Positions 7,459 to 15,091 of a stretch of DNA of 28,113 nucleotides are shown here, in pieces. The translations under genes were made by a program, and so were the position numbers. This stretch comes from Fischerella sp. GTDB taxonomy: Bacteria; Cyanobacteriota; Cyanobacteriia; Cyanobacteriales; Nostocaceae. Location: positions 1 to 28,113 of the forward strand of contig JANZYY010000006.1 of assembly GCA_026419705.1 (NCBI GenBank). The letters run 5' to 3'. The notes beneath the pieces were generated by a model that made no database searches, was not told the DNA's origin, and saw nothing but the letters and a program-made list of their open reading frames with translations. Each line of letters opens with the position of its first letter. The first letter of the stretch is position 1.

Positions 7459-9600
7459 ATGGTAGAAGTGTCAGATTTTTGCCGACAAGAAGGCAATACA
7501 CTGTCAAAGCGGTTCAATGGCAGATTTGTCAAGGTTCTGGTATCGCCAGTGGTTTTTTCATTACTGTGCTTAACAGCCAATTATGATTTTGCGATCGCCA
7601 GTAGCAACCTCCCTCATTCGTCAACCACTCAGAAAGAACTTTTGAATAAGGCAAGGGTTGTCCAATTCCCGCTTGAGCCTAAACCAATATTAACGCCAAG
7701 TCCAAAACTGCCTGCACCTCCTTTAAAGGGAGTAATATTCTATGGTAATCAAATTTCTCTCAATGGTCGAATCTTCTCAGGGGCGTGGTTGCAACGAAGC
7801 CTCCAAGCAGGTCAGTTAACAACTCATATCAGTGATGGAGCACTCAGGCAATTAATTGGAGCAGATTTACTAAATAGTAGCAGCCCCGTCCGACAGCCTA
7901 TACAGTGGTATTCTTCCCTCACCCAACCACTGACTTTAGCAAGCATATTAGCGGGAGGATATCGCTATCTAGATATTACTCGATTTGCCAAAACATCTGC
8001 ATGGCAGCTGCAAGTTCAGGGTAACACCCTAATAATATCTACACCCAACGCGAAACTCACAGATATTACTCAAGCTAAACAATCATTTGGAGAGCGCATC
8101 GTTGTCAATTTAGATCGACCTACTCCCTGGCAAATTACCCAAGAGTTACCGGTCAAAAATAATCAGCCCCTACCCGATGACCCCAACCACCCAATTCCCA
8201 AGCCTGTTTCGCCAACAACTAGAGAGTGGACAATTACCCTCAATGCTATCGCCGATCCAGTTTTAGTCCAGCGCTATACACCACTTTCACCACCGACAAT
8301 AGAAAATTCCTTACCATTTCCAGAAAACCAATTGAAGCAGATGGTTCCAGGAAATGACACAACAGGAGTAAACAGAGAAAATAATTTACCATCTTCCCCT
8401 CCCCCCGCACCACTTCCCCCACCTCCACTCATTAAACAAGTAGAGGTAGTCAACAACCAAACGTTAATTCGTCTAGAAGTTCCCATCGGCTTGGCACCTC
8501 TGGTGAGTACTTTACCGAACCCCAACCGCCTAATTATTGATGTTCGACCTGATGCGATGGTGCAGCGTTCGATTACCTGGGCGCCAGGATTAAACTGGCG
8601 ACAGCAGTTTGTACAACTAGGTCAAGAGCGCTTTCCTGTTGTTTGGTTAGAAGTGAATCCCCGCACCGTTGGGATCAAAATCAAACCGATTCTGGCAAAC
8701 TCCGACACCCTTGTGGGAACTGCTCCAATTATGCAAACGGCACAACAGCAGTTAGCGGTAGCCGCGATTAATGGTGGTTATTTTAACCGTAATAATCGAT
8801 TACCTTTAGGTGCGATTCGTCGAGATGGTCAGTGGTTGTCAAGTCCGATTTTGAACCGAGGTGCGATCGCCTGGAATGATTCTGGACAATTTCACATGGG
8901 TCGTCTGACTCTTCTGGAAAATCTGATTATCCCTAACAACCAGAAATTGCCAATTGTTTCTCTCAATAGCGGTTACGTCCAAACTGGCATAGCCCGTTAC
9001 ACCCCTGCGTGGGGAGCAAGCTATAATCCCTTAACCGATAACGAAATTATCCTTGTTGTCCAGAAAAACCAAGTTACCAATCAATTACTAGGAGGTAAAG
9101 CAGGTCAAACTCCAATCCCTATTCCTCAGGATGGATATCTACTCGCCTTACGCAGTCATGCTGTCAGTAGTGTCTTAGCCTTGCCTATCGGTTCTTCAGT
9201 TCGGATCGAAAGTTCCACCTATCCTGCTGAATTTAACAGTTACCCCAACATTCTGGGAGCAGGACCATTGCTAGTGCTAGATCGCCAAATTGTCCTCGAT
9301 GGCAAAGGCGAAAAGTTCAGCGATACCTTTATTGCCCAAAAAGCTGTCCGCAGTGCCATCTGCACAACCGCAACAGGTAACCTTATGATTGCTGCTGTGC
9401 ACAATCGTGTAGGGGGTGCTGGACCGACATTGGCAGAACACGCAGGATTAATGCAGCAAATGGGATGTGTGAATGCTTTGAATTTGGACGGTGGTAGTTC
9501 AACAAGTCTTTATTTAGGAGGACAACTTCTAGATCGTTTTCCTAATACTGCTGCTCGTGTTCATAACGGCATAGGAATTTTCTTGCAACCCCGTCGGTAA
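7459..9600 (+). CDS. exported phosphodiester glycosidase (NAGPA/DUF2233) family protein with AMIN-like region
   Basis: The 713-aa protein begins with a basic segment and a hydrophobic stretch (VLVSPVVFSLLCLTANYDFAIAS, quoted in parts: VLVSPVVFSLLCLT, then ANYDFAIAS) that looks like a signal peptide ending near residue 48. Residues about 75-270 are an unassigned beta-rich region. A proline-rich linker (about 280-325) precedes an AMIN-like strand pattern (QTLIRLEV to NRLIIDV, about 330-365). The C-terminal half is a phosphodiester glycosidase domain: AAINGGYFNRNN (about 434-445) and LNLDGGSSTSLYLGG (about 675-690). This domain is named after the human uncovering enzyme that cleaves GlcNAc-1-phosphodiesters; bacterial substrates are mostly unknown. 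AMIN domains bind envelope or peptidoglycan components, which suggests a periplasmic wall-associated role. No ribosome binding site is clear. Confidence 0.82.
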   Translation: MVEVSDFCRQEGNTLSKRFNGRFVKVLVSPVVFSLLCLTANYDFAIASSNLPHSSTTQKELLNKARVVQFPLEPKPILTPSPKLPAPPLKGVIFYGNQISLNGRIFSGAWLQRSLQAGQLTTHISDGALRQLIGADLLNSSSPVRQPIQWYSSLTQPLTLASILAGGYRYLDITRFAKTSAWQLQVQGNTLIISTPNAKLTDITQAKQSFGERIVVNLDRPTPWQITQELPVKNNQPLPDDPNHPIPKPVSPTTREWTITLNAIADPVLVQRYTPLSPPTIENSLPFPENQLKQMVPGNDTTGVNRENNLPSSPPPAPLPPPPLIKQVEVVNNQTLIRLEVPIGLAPLVSTLPNPNRLIIDVRPDAMVQRSITWAPGLNWRQQFVQLGQERFPVVWLEVNPRTVGIKIKPILANSDTLVGTAPIMQTAQQQLAVAAINGGYFNRNNRLPLGAIRRDGQWLSSPILNRGAIAWNDSGQFHMGRLTLLENLIIPNNQKLPIVSLNSGYVQTGIARYTPAWGASYNPLTDNEIILVVQKNQVTNQLLGGKAGQTPIPIPQDGYLLALRSHAVSSVLALPIGSSVRIESSTYPAEFNSYPNILGAGPLLVLDRQIVLDGKGEKFSDTFIAQKAVRSAICTTATGNLMIAAVHNRVGGAGPTLAEHAGLMQQMGCVNALNLDGGSSTSLYLGGQLLDRFPNTAARVHNGIGIFLQPRR

Positions 9601-9939
9601 AGAGGAGACGGAGATGGGGAGAGTGGGAGAGTGGGGGAGTGGGGAGACAACCAACAACCAACAACTAACCACTAACCACTAACTACTAACTACTAACCAC
9701 TAACCAATGACAAATGACCAATGACTATTGACTTTTGACCACCTTTTTAAAGCTATGTAAAAGTTACCACTTGAGTTGATGAAGACTTGATATAGATATA
9801 GTAGTGACAACGGTTATCGATTACACACTAGCTTACGATTTTGCTATGTTTGGCAAAGGCGGACTAAATTGCTAATTTATACGGTTGCAACATAGCGCCA
9901 TATTTTTCCATCAATGGTTAAGAGTACTAACGGTGTGTT
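9601..9939. repeat. intergenic region with purine tract and STRR heptads
   Basis: Right after the TAA comes a GGGGAG-type purine tract (9602-9647), then ACAACCA units and at least six tandem ACTAACC/ACTAACT heptads (about 9664-9705), then ATGACAAATGACC and ATGACTATTGACTTTTGACC (9707-9740). The last part matches the block inserted in gltB. The remaining 200 bases have no gene and should hold the promoter of the following cupin gene (TATAGAT/TATAGT-like boxes near 9790-9803), plus an 8-bp inverted repeat GCTATGTT (9843-9850) / AACATAGC (9889-9896) in its presumed leader. Confidence 0.8.
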
Positions 9940-9960
9940 ATGTCTCCAAATGAGGTAACT

Positions 9961-10383
9961 ATGGCTCAAACTCAAGAAACAACACAAACTCATACGCTAC
10001 CTTTGCCTCCAACCGTTACCCCCAAAGGTGTTGCAGCAACTGAACTGCGCCCTTGGGGTTCTTTTACAGTTTTGGAGGAGGGGCGCGGATATAAAATTAA
10101 GCGCATCGAAGTTAAGCCTGGACACCGCCTTAGCCTGCAAATGCACCATCATCGCAGCGAACACTGGATCGTGGTATCTGGTACTGCTCGAGTGATTTGT
10201 GGCGATCGAGAAGTATTGTTAAGCAATAACCAGTCTACCTACGTACCTCAATGTACGGCTCATCGCTTGGAGAATCCTGGCGTCATTCCCTTGGTATTAA
10301 TTGAAGTACAAAACGGCGAATACTTGGGTGAAGATGATATTATTCGCTTTCAAGACGATTATGCCCGTACAAAAGAAGATTAA
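9961..10383 (+). CDS. stand-alone cupin, mannose-6-phosphate isomerase type II family
   Basis: This single-domain cupin of 140 aa carries the metal-binding signature RLSLQMHHHRSEHW (histidines and glutamate of cupin motif 1) and a second-motif histidine in PQCTAHRLENPG. The pattern is that of the C-terminal isomerase domain of bifunctional mannose-1-phosphate guanylyltransferase/mannose-6-phosphate isomerases. It probably interconverts fructose-6-P and mannose-6-P for GDP-mannose and polysaccharide synthesis, but small cupins of this type are not all tested enzymes. An upstream ATG at 9940 is in frame, but GAGG at 9952-9955 sits five bases before the ATG at 9961, so I choose the later start. 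No guanylyltransferase domain is fused or adjacent. Confidence 0.82.
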   Translation: MAQTQETTQTHTLPLPPTVTPKGVAATELRPWGSFTVLEEGRGYKIKRIEVKPGHRLSLQMHHHRSEHWIVVSGTARVICGDREVLLSNNQSTYVPQCTAHRLENPGVIPLVLIEVQNGEYLGEDDIIRFQDDYARTKED

Positions 10384-10819
10384 AACTACGACAGCCAAGC
10401 ACTTGATTCAATTACTGGCAAGAATCGCTCTGTTGGCTTTAAGGTAAAAACAAAATATATTTTCTTCTCGTGTCAACCTTAATTTGCTAACCTCTTCACG
10501 CGGTATAGTCCTGCTGATACCAGGCTTGTCGCGTAGAAGTGATACAAATTACAGTCCGTTAGTAACCCTTTTGATAAACTTTTTAGTGTGCAAAATGCAG
10601 GGTGGTTTCATACAACGGAATAAAAATTTGAATCCCTATAGCAAATTGTTAAACTCTATGCGTTTCACCCTCAGGTCAGTAGCGACGCGTCTAAGTTAAC
10701 ATAAATATCTCTGAGTGAGAAAAAAACTAATCAATTTTTCTGGTGTTTGTATGAAACCACCCCAAGCCTTAGTATGTATGTAAATGTAAGATGGAGTTTC
10801 CAATTTTAGAAAGAATTCC
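10384..10819. other. intergenic region containing a MITE-like element
   Basis: No gene is called in 436 bases. A 71-codon frame (10484-10699) runs into the inverted-repeat element and has no ribosome binding site. The element is listed separately. The last 60 bases before the iron-sulfur carrier gene are AT-rich and probably contain its promoter. GCGACGCGTCTAAG at 10681-10694 shares CGCGTCTAAG with the hairpin after rpsL (11728-11737). Confidence 0.6.
10600..10762. mobile_element. candidate MITE with perfect 16-bp terminal inverted repeats
   Basis: GGGTGGTTTCATACAA (10600-10615) is repeated as its exact reverse complement at 10747-10762, enclosing 131 AT-rich bases with no coding potential. 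The flanks both show the dinucleotide CA, a possible but very short target duplication. The size (163 bp) and perfect ends fit a miniature inverted-repeat element mobilised in trans. No transposase is in the window. Confidence 0.5.
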
Positions 10820-11146
10820 ATGATTCACCTGAGTCCAGCAGCCGTAAGTGAAATTGAACGATTAAAATCTAAACAGCAGCCAGAATTTCTAGTCAGATTG
10901 GCTGTTAAACCCGGAGGTTGTTCAGGGTGGTATTACGATATGTCCTTTGATGCAACGCTCAAAAGCGGCGATCGCACCTTTGAGTGCAATGGCATTCAAG
11001 TGATCGTAGATGCTGAAACTCTAGATTATGTGAATGGTTTGACAGTGGATTATTCTGAGGATCTTATGGGTGGTGGTTTTCGCTTCCATAACCCTCAAGC
11101 AACTACTACTTGTGGTTGTGGTAATTCTTTTTCTATTAGTCAATAG
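10820..11146 (+). CDS. A-type iron-sulfur cluster carrier (IscA/SufA/HesB family)
   Basis: This 108-aa protein has the three conserved cysteines of A-type carriers: Cys34 in KPGGCSGW, and Cys98 and Cys100 in the C-terminal CGCG motif. An extra Cys56 is present. The family binds Fe-S clusters or iron and passes clusters to target proteins; in cyanobacteria the paralogues are usually called IscA and SufA, and I cannot decide which one this is. It is a single gene, preceded by the MITE-like element and followed immediately by a heptad repeat. The start ATG is supported by length and by the usual N-terminus (MIHLSPAAVSEI). Confidence 0.9.
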   Translation: MIHLSPAAVSEIERLKSKQQPEFLVRLAVKPGGCSGWYYDMSFDATLKSGDRTFECNGIQVIVDAETLDYVNGLTVDYSEDLMGGGFRFHNPQATTTCGCGNSFSISQ

Positions 11147-11229
11147 TTGATGGTTGTTTGTTGTTTGTTGCTTGGAACAACCAACTACCAACTACTAACT
11201 ACCCACAAACAACTACCAACTACCAACAA
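11147..11229. repeat. STRR array after the iron-sulfur carrier gene
   Basis: Starting directly at the TAG of the preceding gene, GGTTGTTTGTTG-type units are followed by opposite-type ACCAACT/ACTAACT units and ending with ACAAACAACTACCAACTACC. GTTGTTTG can pair with CAAACAAC. The array ends just before the rpsL promoter. Confidence 0.8.
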
Positions 11230-11234
11230 AAAAA

Positions 11235-11264
11235 TTGACATAAAATCATAAAAAAAGATATAAT
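11235..11264 (+). promoter_or_regulatory. sigma70-type promoter of the str cluster
   Basis: TTGACA (11235-11240) and TATAAT (11259-11264) are both perfect consensus hexamers, separated by 18 bases of A-rich sequence. Transcription should start near 11271, giving a leader of about 45 nt before rpsL. This is the best promoter in the window and fits a highly expressed ribosomal operon. Confidence 0.8.
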
Positions 11265-11316
11265 CAGGATTTGTTGTTAAAAGTTAGAATAGAAGCAGCA
11301 TTACGCGCTGTAACTC

Positions 11317-11691
11317 ATGCCAACAATACAGCAGCTAATACGTAACGAACGCGAAAAAGCGCGTCAGAAAACCAAGTCCCCAGCTCTGAAGCGATGCCCG
11401 CAACGCCGCGGTGTTTGTACCAGAGTATACACGACCACACCTAAGAAACCTAACTCGGCTCTGCGTAAAGTAGCAAGGGTGCGACTAACATCTGGTTTTG
11501 AAGTCACAGCTTACATTCCAGGCATTGGTCATAACTTGCAAGAACACTCTGTTGTCATGATTCGTGGCGGTCGGGTTAAGGACTTACCAGGCGTGAGATA
11601 CCACATTATTCGTGGCACTTTAGATACAGCCGGAGTCAAAGACCGCAAGCAAGGTCGCTCCAAGTATGGAACTAAGCGTCCGAAACAATAG
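11317..11691 (+). CDS. rpsL: 30S ribosomal protein S12
   Basis: This 124-aa protein is S12 along its full length: MPTIQQLIRNER at the start, TTPKKPNSALRK carrying the lysine equivalent to E. coli Lys43, and GGRVKDLPGVRYH around the lysine and aspartate of the second loop. It sits in the decoding centre and controls accuracy. The streptomycin-target lysines are the sensitive-type residues. It opens the str cluster and has a strong promoter upstream, but no clear Shine-Dalgarno sequence before the ATG. Confidence 0.98.
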   Translation: MPTIQQLIRNEREKARQKTKSPALKRCPQRRGVCTRVYTTTPKKPNSALRKVARVRLTSGFEVTAYIPGIGHNLQEHSVVMIRGGRVKDLPGVRYHIIRGTLDTAGVKDRKQGRSKYGTKRPKQ

Positions 11692-11696
11692 AGCAA

Positions 11697-11732
11697 ACGC
11701 GATTAATCGCATTCTGACTCGATTAATCGCGT
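11697..11732 (+). other. 13-bp hairpin directly after rpsL
   Basis: ACGCGATTAATCG (11697-11709) and CGATTAATCGCGT (11720-11732) are perfect inverted repeats with a 10-nt loop, starting six bases after the rpsL stop. No T-tract follows, so it is more likely an RNA-processing or stability hairpin than a classical terminator. Confidence 0.6.
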
Positions 11733-11963
11733 CTAAGCATTTACTCTGCTATCAACCCCAAAAGTTGGTGTCAGCGAAGCAATCTTAGCAAAAAAAAGTT
11801 CAAACAGTAGCTTTTATTTGCTATTGGGTAGAAGGCTAATCTTAGAGGTAAACCATTAATTATTGAAGTGCCTGTTTGCTAAAAAGAAGAAAAGTCCACC
11901 CTTTGCGGGGATTTGTATACAGTCCTGCTGCTCCAAAAAAGTTGTTGGTAGAATTTAGTTGAG

Positions 11964-12222
11964 TACCGTGAAACCACGGTAATTAATGCTTGAGAAGCTA
12001 ATTGCAGCCCCAATCGGTTTCTGTGGGTAAGACTAGGAGGCGCATCAGTTAAGACCTGAATGAGGGTTGTTACTCACAGGCGGTCTGAATCCATCAATGT
12101 CACTCCTTACAGATGTTAAGAGTGCTAAGTAAATCAAGTTAAATTAGTGAGCTTGTACTTACACCCTGCTTGTTTGTGGCGAGTGTAGGAAGCACTTAGA
12201 ATGCTGATAGCGACAACAGCAT
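11964..12222 (+). ncRNA. candidate structured RNA or leader between rpsL and rpsG
   Basis: At least five consecutive stems can be drawn by hand. (1) TACCGTG-AAAC-CACGGTA, 11964-11981, perfect 7 bp. (2) ATTA-GCTT-GAG-AAGC-TAAT with a 2-nt bulge, 11982-12002. (3) CTGTGGGTAA (12021-12030) with TTACTCACAG (12070-12079), 10 bp with one G-U, containing an inner CATCAG/CTGAATG stem. (4) GTGCT (12122-12126) with AGCAC (12191-12195), enclosing CTTACAC (12158-12164) with GTGTAGG (12183-12189). (5) ATGCTG (12201-12206) with CAGCAT (12217-12222). It matches no RNA family I recognise. It could be a separate small RNA or a cis-regulatory leader of rpsG-fusA-tufA. Confidence 0.35.
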
Positions 12223-12243
12223 CTGAAATTCCCTATTAAGGTA

Positions 12244-12249
12244 TATAAT
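12244..12249 (+). promoter_or_regulatory. possible -10 box upstream of rpsG
   Basis: A perfect TATAAT lies in an AT-rich setting after the hairpin block, about 125 bases before rpsG. No recognisable -35 hexamer is placed 16-18 bases upstream, so an internal promoter is only a possibility. Confidence 0.25.
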
Positions 12250-12374
12250 ATATGTCGCCTTGTATGTCTAGTTGAGGGCAACAAGAAAAGGGTCAGCATC
12301 GCTACGATTGTAGTAGTGAAAGAGCTGTCCGAACACGAATCATCTAGTTATTAAATCCGAATTAAGGTTAAAGT

Positions 12375-12845
12375 ATGTCTCGTCGTGGTGTTACTCAGAA
12401 GCGCCCAGTTCCGCCTGACTCTGTTTATAACAGTCGTCTAGTAAGCATGATGATCCGTCGAGTGATGCGTAATGGCAAAAAGTCACTAGCTGCACGGATT
12501 GTTTATGATGCGCTGAAAAATATTGAGGCACGGATAGGAGGCGATCCATTAGAAACTTTTGAAAGAGCAGTACGCAATGCAACGCCTTTAGTAGAAGTAA
12601 AAGCTCGACGAGTGGGTGGTGCTACCTACCAAGTACCAATGGAAGTCCGGGCTGAGCGCGGTACATCCCTAGCGTTACGATGGCTGGTACAATTTGCTAG
12701 ACAACGCTCCGGTCGGACAATGGCCAGCAAGCTGGCTCAGGAATTGATGGATGCAGCCAACGAAACTGGTAGTGCAATTCGCAAACGCGAAGAAACGCAC
12801 CGGATGGCAGAAGCAAACAAAGCTTTTGCACACTATCGCTATTAA
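12375..12845 (+). CDS. rpsG: 30S ribosomal protein S7
   Basis: The full-length S7 of 156 aa begins MSRRGVTQKRPVPPD and contains the conserved NGKKSLAARIVYDAL, GGATYQVPMEV and RWLV...ARQRSGRTMASKLA segments. It is the primary 16S rRNA 3'-domain binding protein. AAGG seven bases before the ATG is a fair ribosome binding site. In E. coli S7 represses its own operon by binding the rpsL-rpsG intercistronic RNA, which makes the long structured spacer upstream of this gene especially interesting. It is followed by a GC-rich hairpin and then fusA. Confidence 0.98.
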   Translation: MSRRGVTQKRPVPPDSVYNSRLVSMMIRRVMRNGKKSLAARIVYDALKNIEARIGGDPLETFERAVRNATPLVEVKARRVGGATYQVPMEVRAERGTSLALRWLVQFARQRSGRTMASKLAQELMDAANETGSAIRKREETHRMAEANKAFAHYRY

Positions 12846-12849
12846 TCTG

Positions 12850-12871
12850 CGGACGCGCCATCGCGCGTCTG
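12850..12871 (+). other. GC-rich hairpin between rpsG and fusA
   Basis: GACGCGC (12852-12858) and GCGCGTC (12863-12869) form a perfect 7-bp stem with loop CATC, extendable by a G-U and a C-G pair. It begins five bases after the rpsG stop. No T-tract follows. Like the hairpin after rpsL it could protect or separate mRNA segments within the operon. Confidence 0.55.
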
Positions 12872-12990
12872 TAGTCAAGATGAGATGATTGTGTTTTTAC
12901 AAAAAAAAATGGCGGTTTACCGAAAAAGATAGAATCTTAACAAAGTGTAATATACAAGATATCATGAGGCGAAAAGTATAGGAGGCAGCT

Positions 12991-15069
12991 GTGGCACGTA
13001 CGATCCCGCTAGAGAGAGTACGCAATATCGGTATTGCGGCGCACATAGATGCGGGCAAGACAACAACAACAGAGAGAATATTATTTTACTCTGGCATTAT
13101 TCACAAAATCGGTGAAGTCCATGAAGGAACCGCCGTTACTGACTGGATGGAACAGGAACGCGAGCGGGGAATAACTATAACAGCTGCTGCTATTAGCACC
13201 AGCTGGAGAGATCATCAAATTAACATTATCGACACTCCAGGACACGTAGACTTCACAATCGAAGTCGAACGTTCAATGCGGGTTTTGGATGGTGTAATCA
13301 CAGTTTTGTGTTCTGTAGGTGGTGTACAGCCGCAAACAGAGACAGTGTGGCGCCAGGCAGACCGTTATAAAGTGCCGCGTATTGTCTTTGTGAATAAAAT
13401 GGACCGCACTGGCGCGAACTTCTACAAAGTTTACGAACAAGTGCGCGATCGCCTGCGGGCTAACGCTGTTCCCATTCAACTACCTATTGGTAGCGAAAAT
13501 GAATTTATAGGTCTAGTTGACCTAGTCAAAATGCGGGCATATATCTATAACAACGATCAAGGAACAGATATTCAAGAAAAAGATATTCCCGCAGACATGC
13601 AGGAACTAGTCGAAGAACACCGCAACAAACTGATTGAAGCAGTAGCGGAAACAGATGATGAGCTGATGACCAAGTACTTCGAGGGAGAAGAACTCACCGA
13701 AGACGAGATCCGTGCAGCTCTGCGTAAAGGTACGATTGCTGGTACGATTGTGCCCATGCTTTGTGGTTCAGCCTTCAAAAACAAAGGTGTACAACTACTA
13801 CTTGATGCAGTAGTAGATTACCTGCCAGCACCTCCCGACGTACCTGCAATTCAAGGTACCTTGCCCAATGGCGAAACTGTGGAACGCCATGCCGACGACA
13901 ACGAACCTCTTTCTGCGCTCGCGTTCAAGATCATGGCCGATCCCTACGGTCGTCTCACCTTCGTTCGCGTTTATTCTGGTGTCCTCAAGAAAGGCAGCTA
14001 CGTCCTGAACGCCACCAAGAACAAGAAAGAAAGAATATCTCGTCTCGTAGTTTTAAAGGCGGATGAAAGAATAGACGTAGATGAACTCAGAGCAGGCGAC
14101 TTGGGAGCGGCCTTGGGCTTAAAAGATACATTGACAGGTGATACCCTCACCGATGAGAATTCACCAGTGATTTTGGAATCCCTATTTATTCCAGAGCCTG
14201 TGATCTCGGTCGCGGTTGAACCTAAAACCAAGAACGACATGGACAAGTTGTCCAAAGCTTTGCAATCTCTCTCAGAAGAAGATCCCACCTTCCGTGTCAA
14301 TGTAGATCCGGAAACCAACCAAACCGTGATTGCTGGGATGGGAGAGTTGCACTTGGAAATTCTGGTAGACCGGATGTTGCGCGAATTTAAGGTAGAAGCT
14401 AATGTTGGTGCGCCACAAGTAGCTTATCGCGAAACCATTCGCAAGCCAGTTAGCAGAGTTGAGGGTAAATTCATCCGTCAAAGCGGCGGTAAAGGTCAGT
14501 ATGGCCACGTTGTCATCGACCTAGAGCCAGGAGAACCGGGAAGCGGCTTTGAATTCGTCTCCAAGATTGTTGGCGGTGCTGTACCGAAAGAGTACATTCC
14601 TCCAGTAGAAGCAGGTATGAAAGAAACCTGCGAATCGGGTGTTCTAGCTGGATACCCACTCATTGACGTCAAAGCAACGTTGGTCGATGGGTCTTATCAC
14701 GAAGTGGACTCCTCGGAAATGGCCTTCAAAATTGCTGGCTCAATGGCAATGAAAGAAGCTGCAATGAAAGCTTCACCTGTCCTATTAGAGCCTATGATGA
14801 AAGTTGAGGTTGAAGTTCCCGAAAACTTCCTTGGGGATGTAATGGGCGACCTCAATTCCCGTCGCGGGCAAATTGAGGGGATGGGTTCCGAGCAAGGTAT
14901 CGCCAAAGTGACTGCAAAAGTCCCATTGGCAGAAATGTTTGGCTACGCCACTGACATCCGGTCGAAAACCCAAGGTCGAGGCATCTTCTCGATGGAATTT
15001 AGCCATTACGAAGAAGTACCTCGCAACGTGGCTGAGGCAATCATTGCTAAAAGCAAAGGGAACGCATAA
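12991..15069 (+). CDS. fusA: elongation factor G
   Basis: This 692-aa translational GTPase catalyses translocation of tRNA-mRNA on the ribosome. G-domain motifs are G1 AHIDAGKTT (about 17-25), the switch region ERERGITIT, G3 DTPGH and G4 NKMD. The domain IV motif GQYGHV and the C-terminal GYATDIRSKTQGRG are present. Length is normal. The start codon is GTG, with an ideal AGGAGG five bases upstream (12980-12985). It lies between rpsG and tufA, 22 bases before tufA, in the standard str order. Confidence 0.98.
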   Translation: MARTIPLERVRNIGIAAHIDAGKTTTTERILFYSGIIHKIGEVHEGTAVTDWMEQERERGITITAAAISTSWRDHQINIIDTPGHVDFTIEVERSMRVLDGVITVLCSVGGVQPQTETVWRQADRYKVPRIVFVNKMDRTGANFYKVYEQVRDRLRANAVPIQLPIGSENEFIGLVDLVKMRAYIYNNDQGTDIQEKDIPADMQELVEEHRNKLIEAVAETDDELMTKYFEGEELTEDEIRAALRKGTIAGTIVPMLCGSAFKNKGVQLLLDAVVDYLPAPPDVPAIQGTLPNGETVERHADDNEPLSALAFKIMADPYGRLTFVRVYSGVLKKGSYVLNATKNKKERISRLVVLKADERIDVDELRAGDLGAALGLKDTLTGDTLTDENSPVILESLFIPEPVISVAVEPKTKNDMDKLSKALQSLSEEDPTFRVNVDPETNQTVIAGMGELHLEILVDRMLREFKVEANVGAPQVAYRETIRKPVSRVEGKFIRQSGGKGQYGHVVIDLEPGEPGSGFEFVSKIVGGAVPKEYIPPVEAGMKETCESGVLAGYPLIDVKATLVDGSYHEVDSSEMAFKIAGSMAMKEAAMKASPVLLEPMMKVEVEVPENFLGDVMGDLNSRRGQIEGMGSEQGIAKVTAKVPLAEMFGYATDIRSKTQGRGIFSMEFSHYEEVPRNVAEAIIAKSKGNA

Positions 15070-15091
15070 TTAAAAAAGGAAATGAGCATTC

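Larger units (their letters stand above)
11692..12374 (+). other. unusually long rpsL-rpsG spacer
   Basis: Ribosomal genes of the str cluster are usually close together; here 683 bases separate S12 and S7 and no gene can be called. The spacer starts with the 13-bp hairpin, passes through an AT-rich stretch (about 11760-11930) and then a hairpin-rich block (11964-12222), followed by a -10-like TATAAT (12244-12249) without a good -35. An rpsG-proximal leader of about 125 nt would remain. I see no tRNA, intron or repeat family explaining it. Confidence 0.7.

Noticed and set aside
10484..10699. 71-codon open frame before the iron-sulfur carrier gene
   Set aside because: It runs through one arm of the inverted-repeat element, has no ribosome binding site and looks like chance.
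12061..12120. T-arm-like GGTCTGAATCC in the rpsL-rpsG spacer considered as part of a tRNA
   Set aside because: The flanking bases do not form a 5-bp T stem and no acceptor or anticodon arm can be built.
12673..15006. Several long minus-strand frames opposite rpsG, fusA and tufA
   Set aside because: They are shadows of strongly conserved plus-strand genes with no independent signals.
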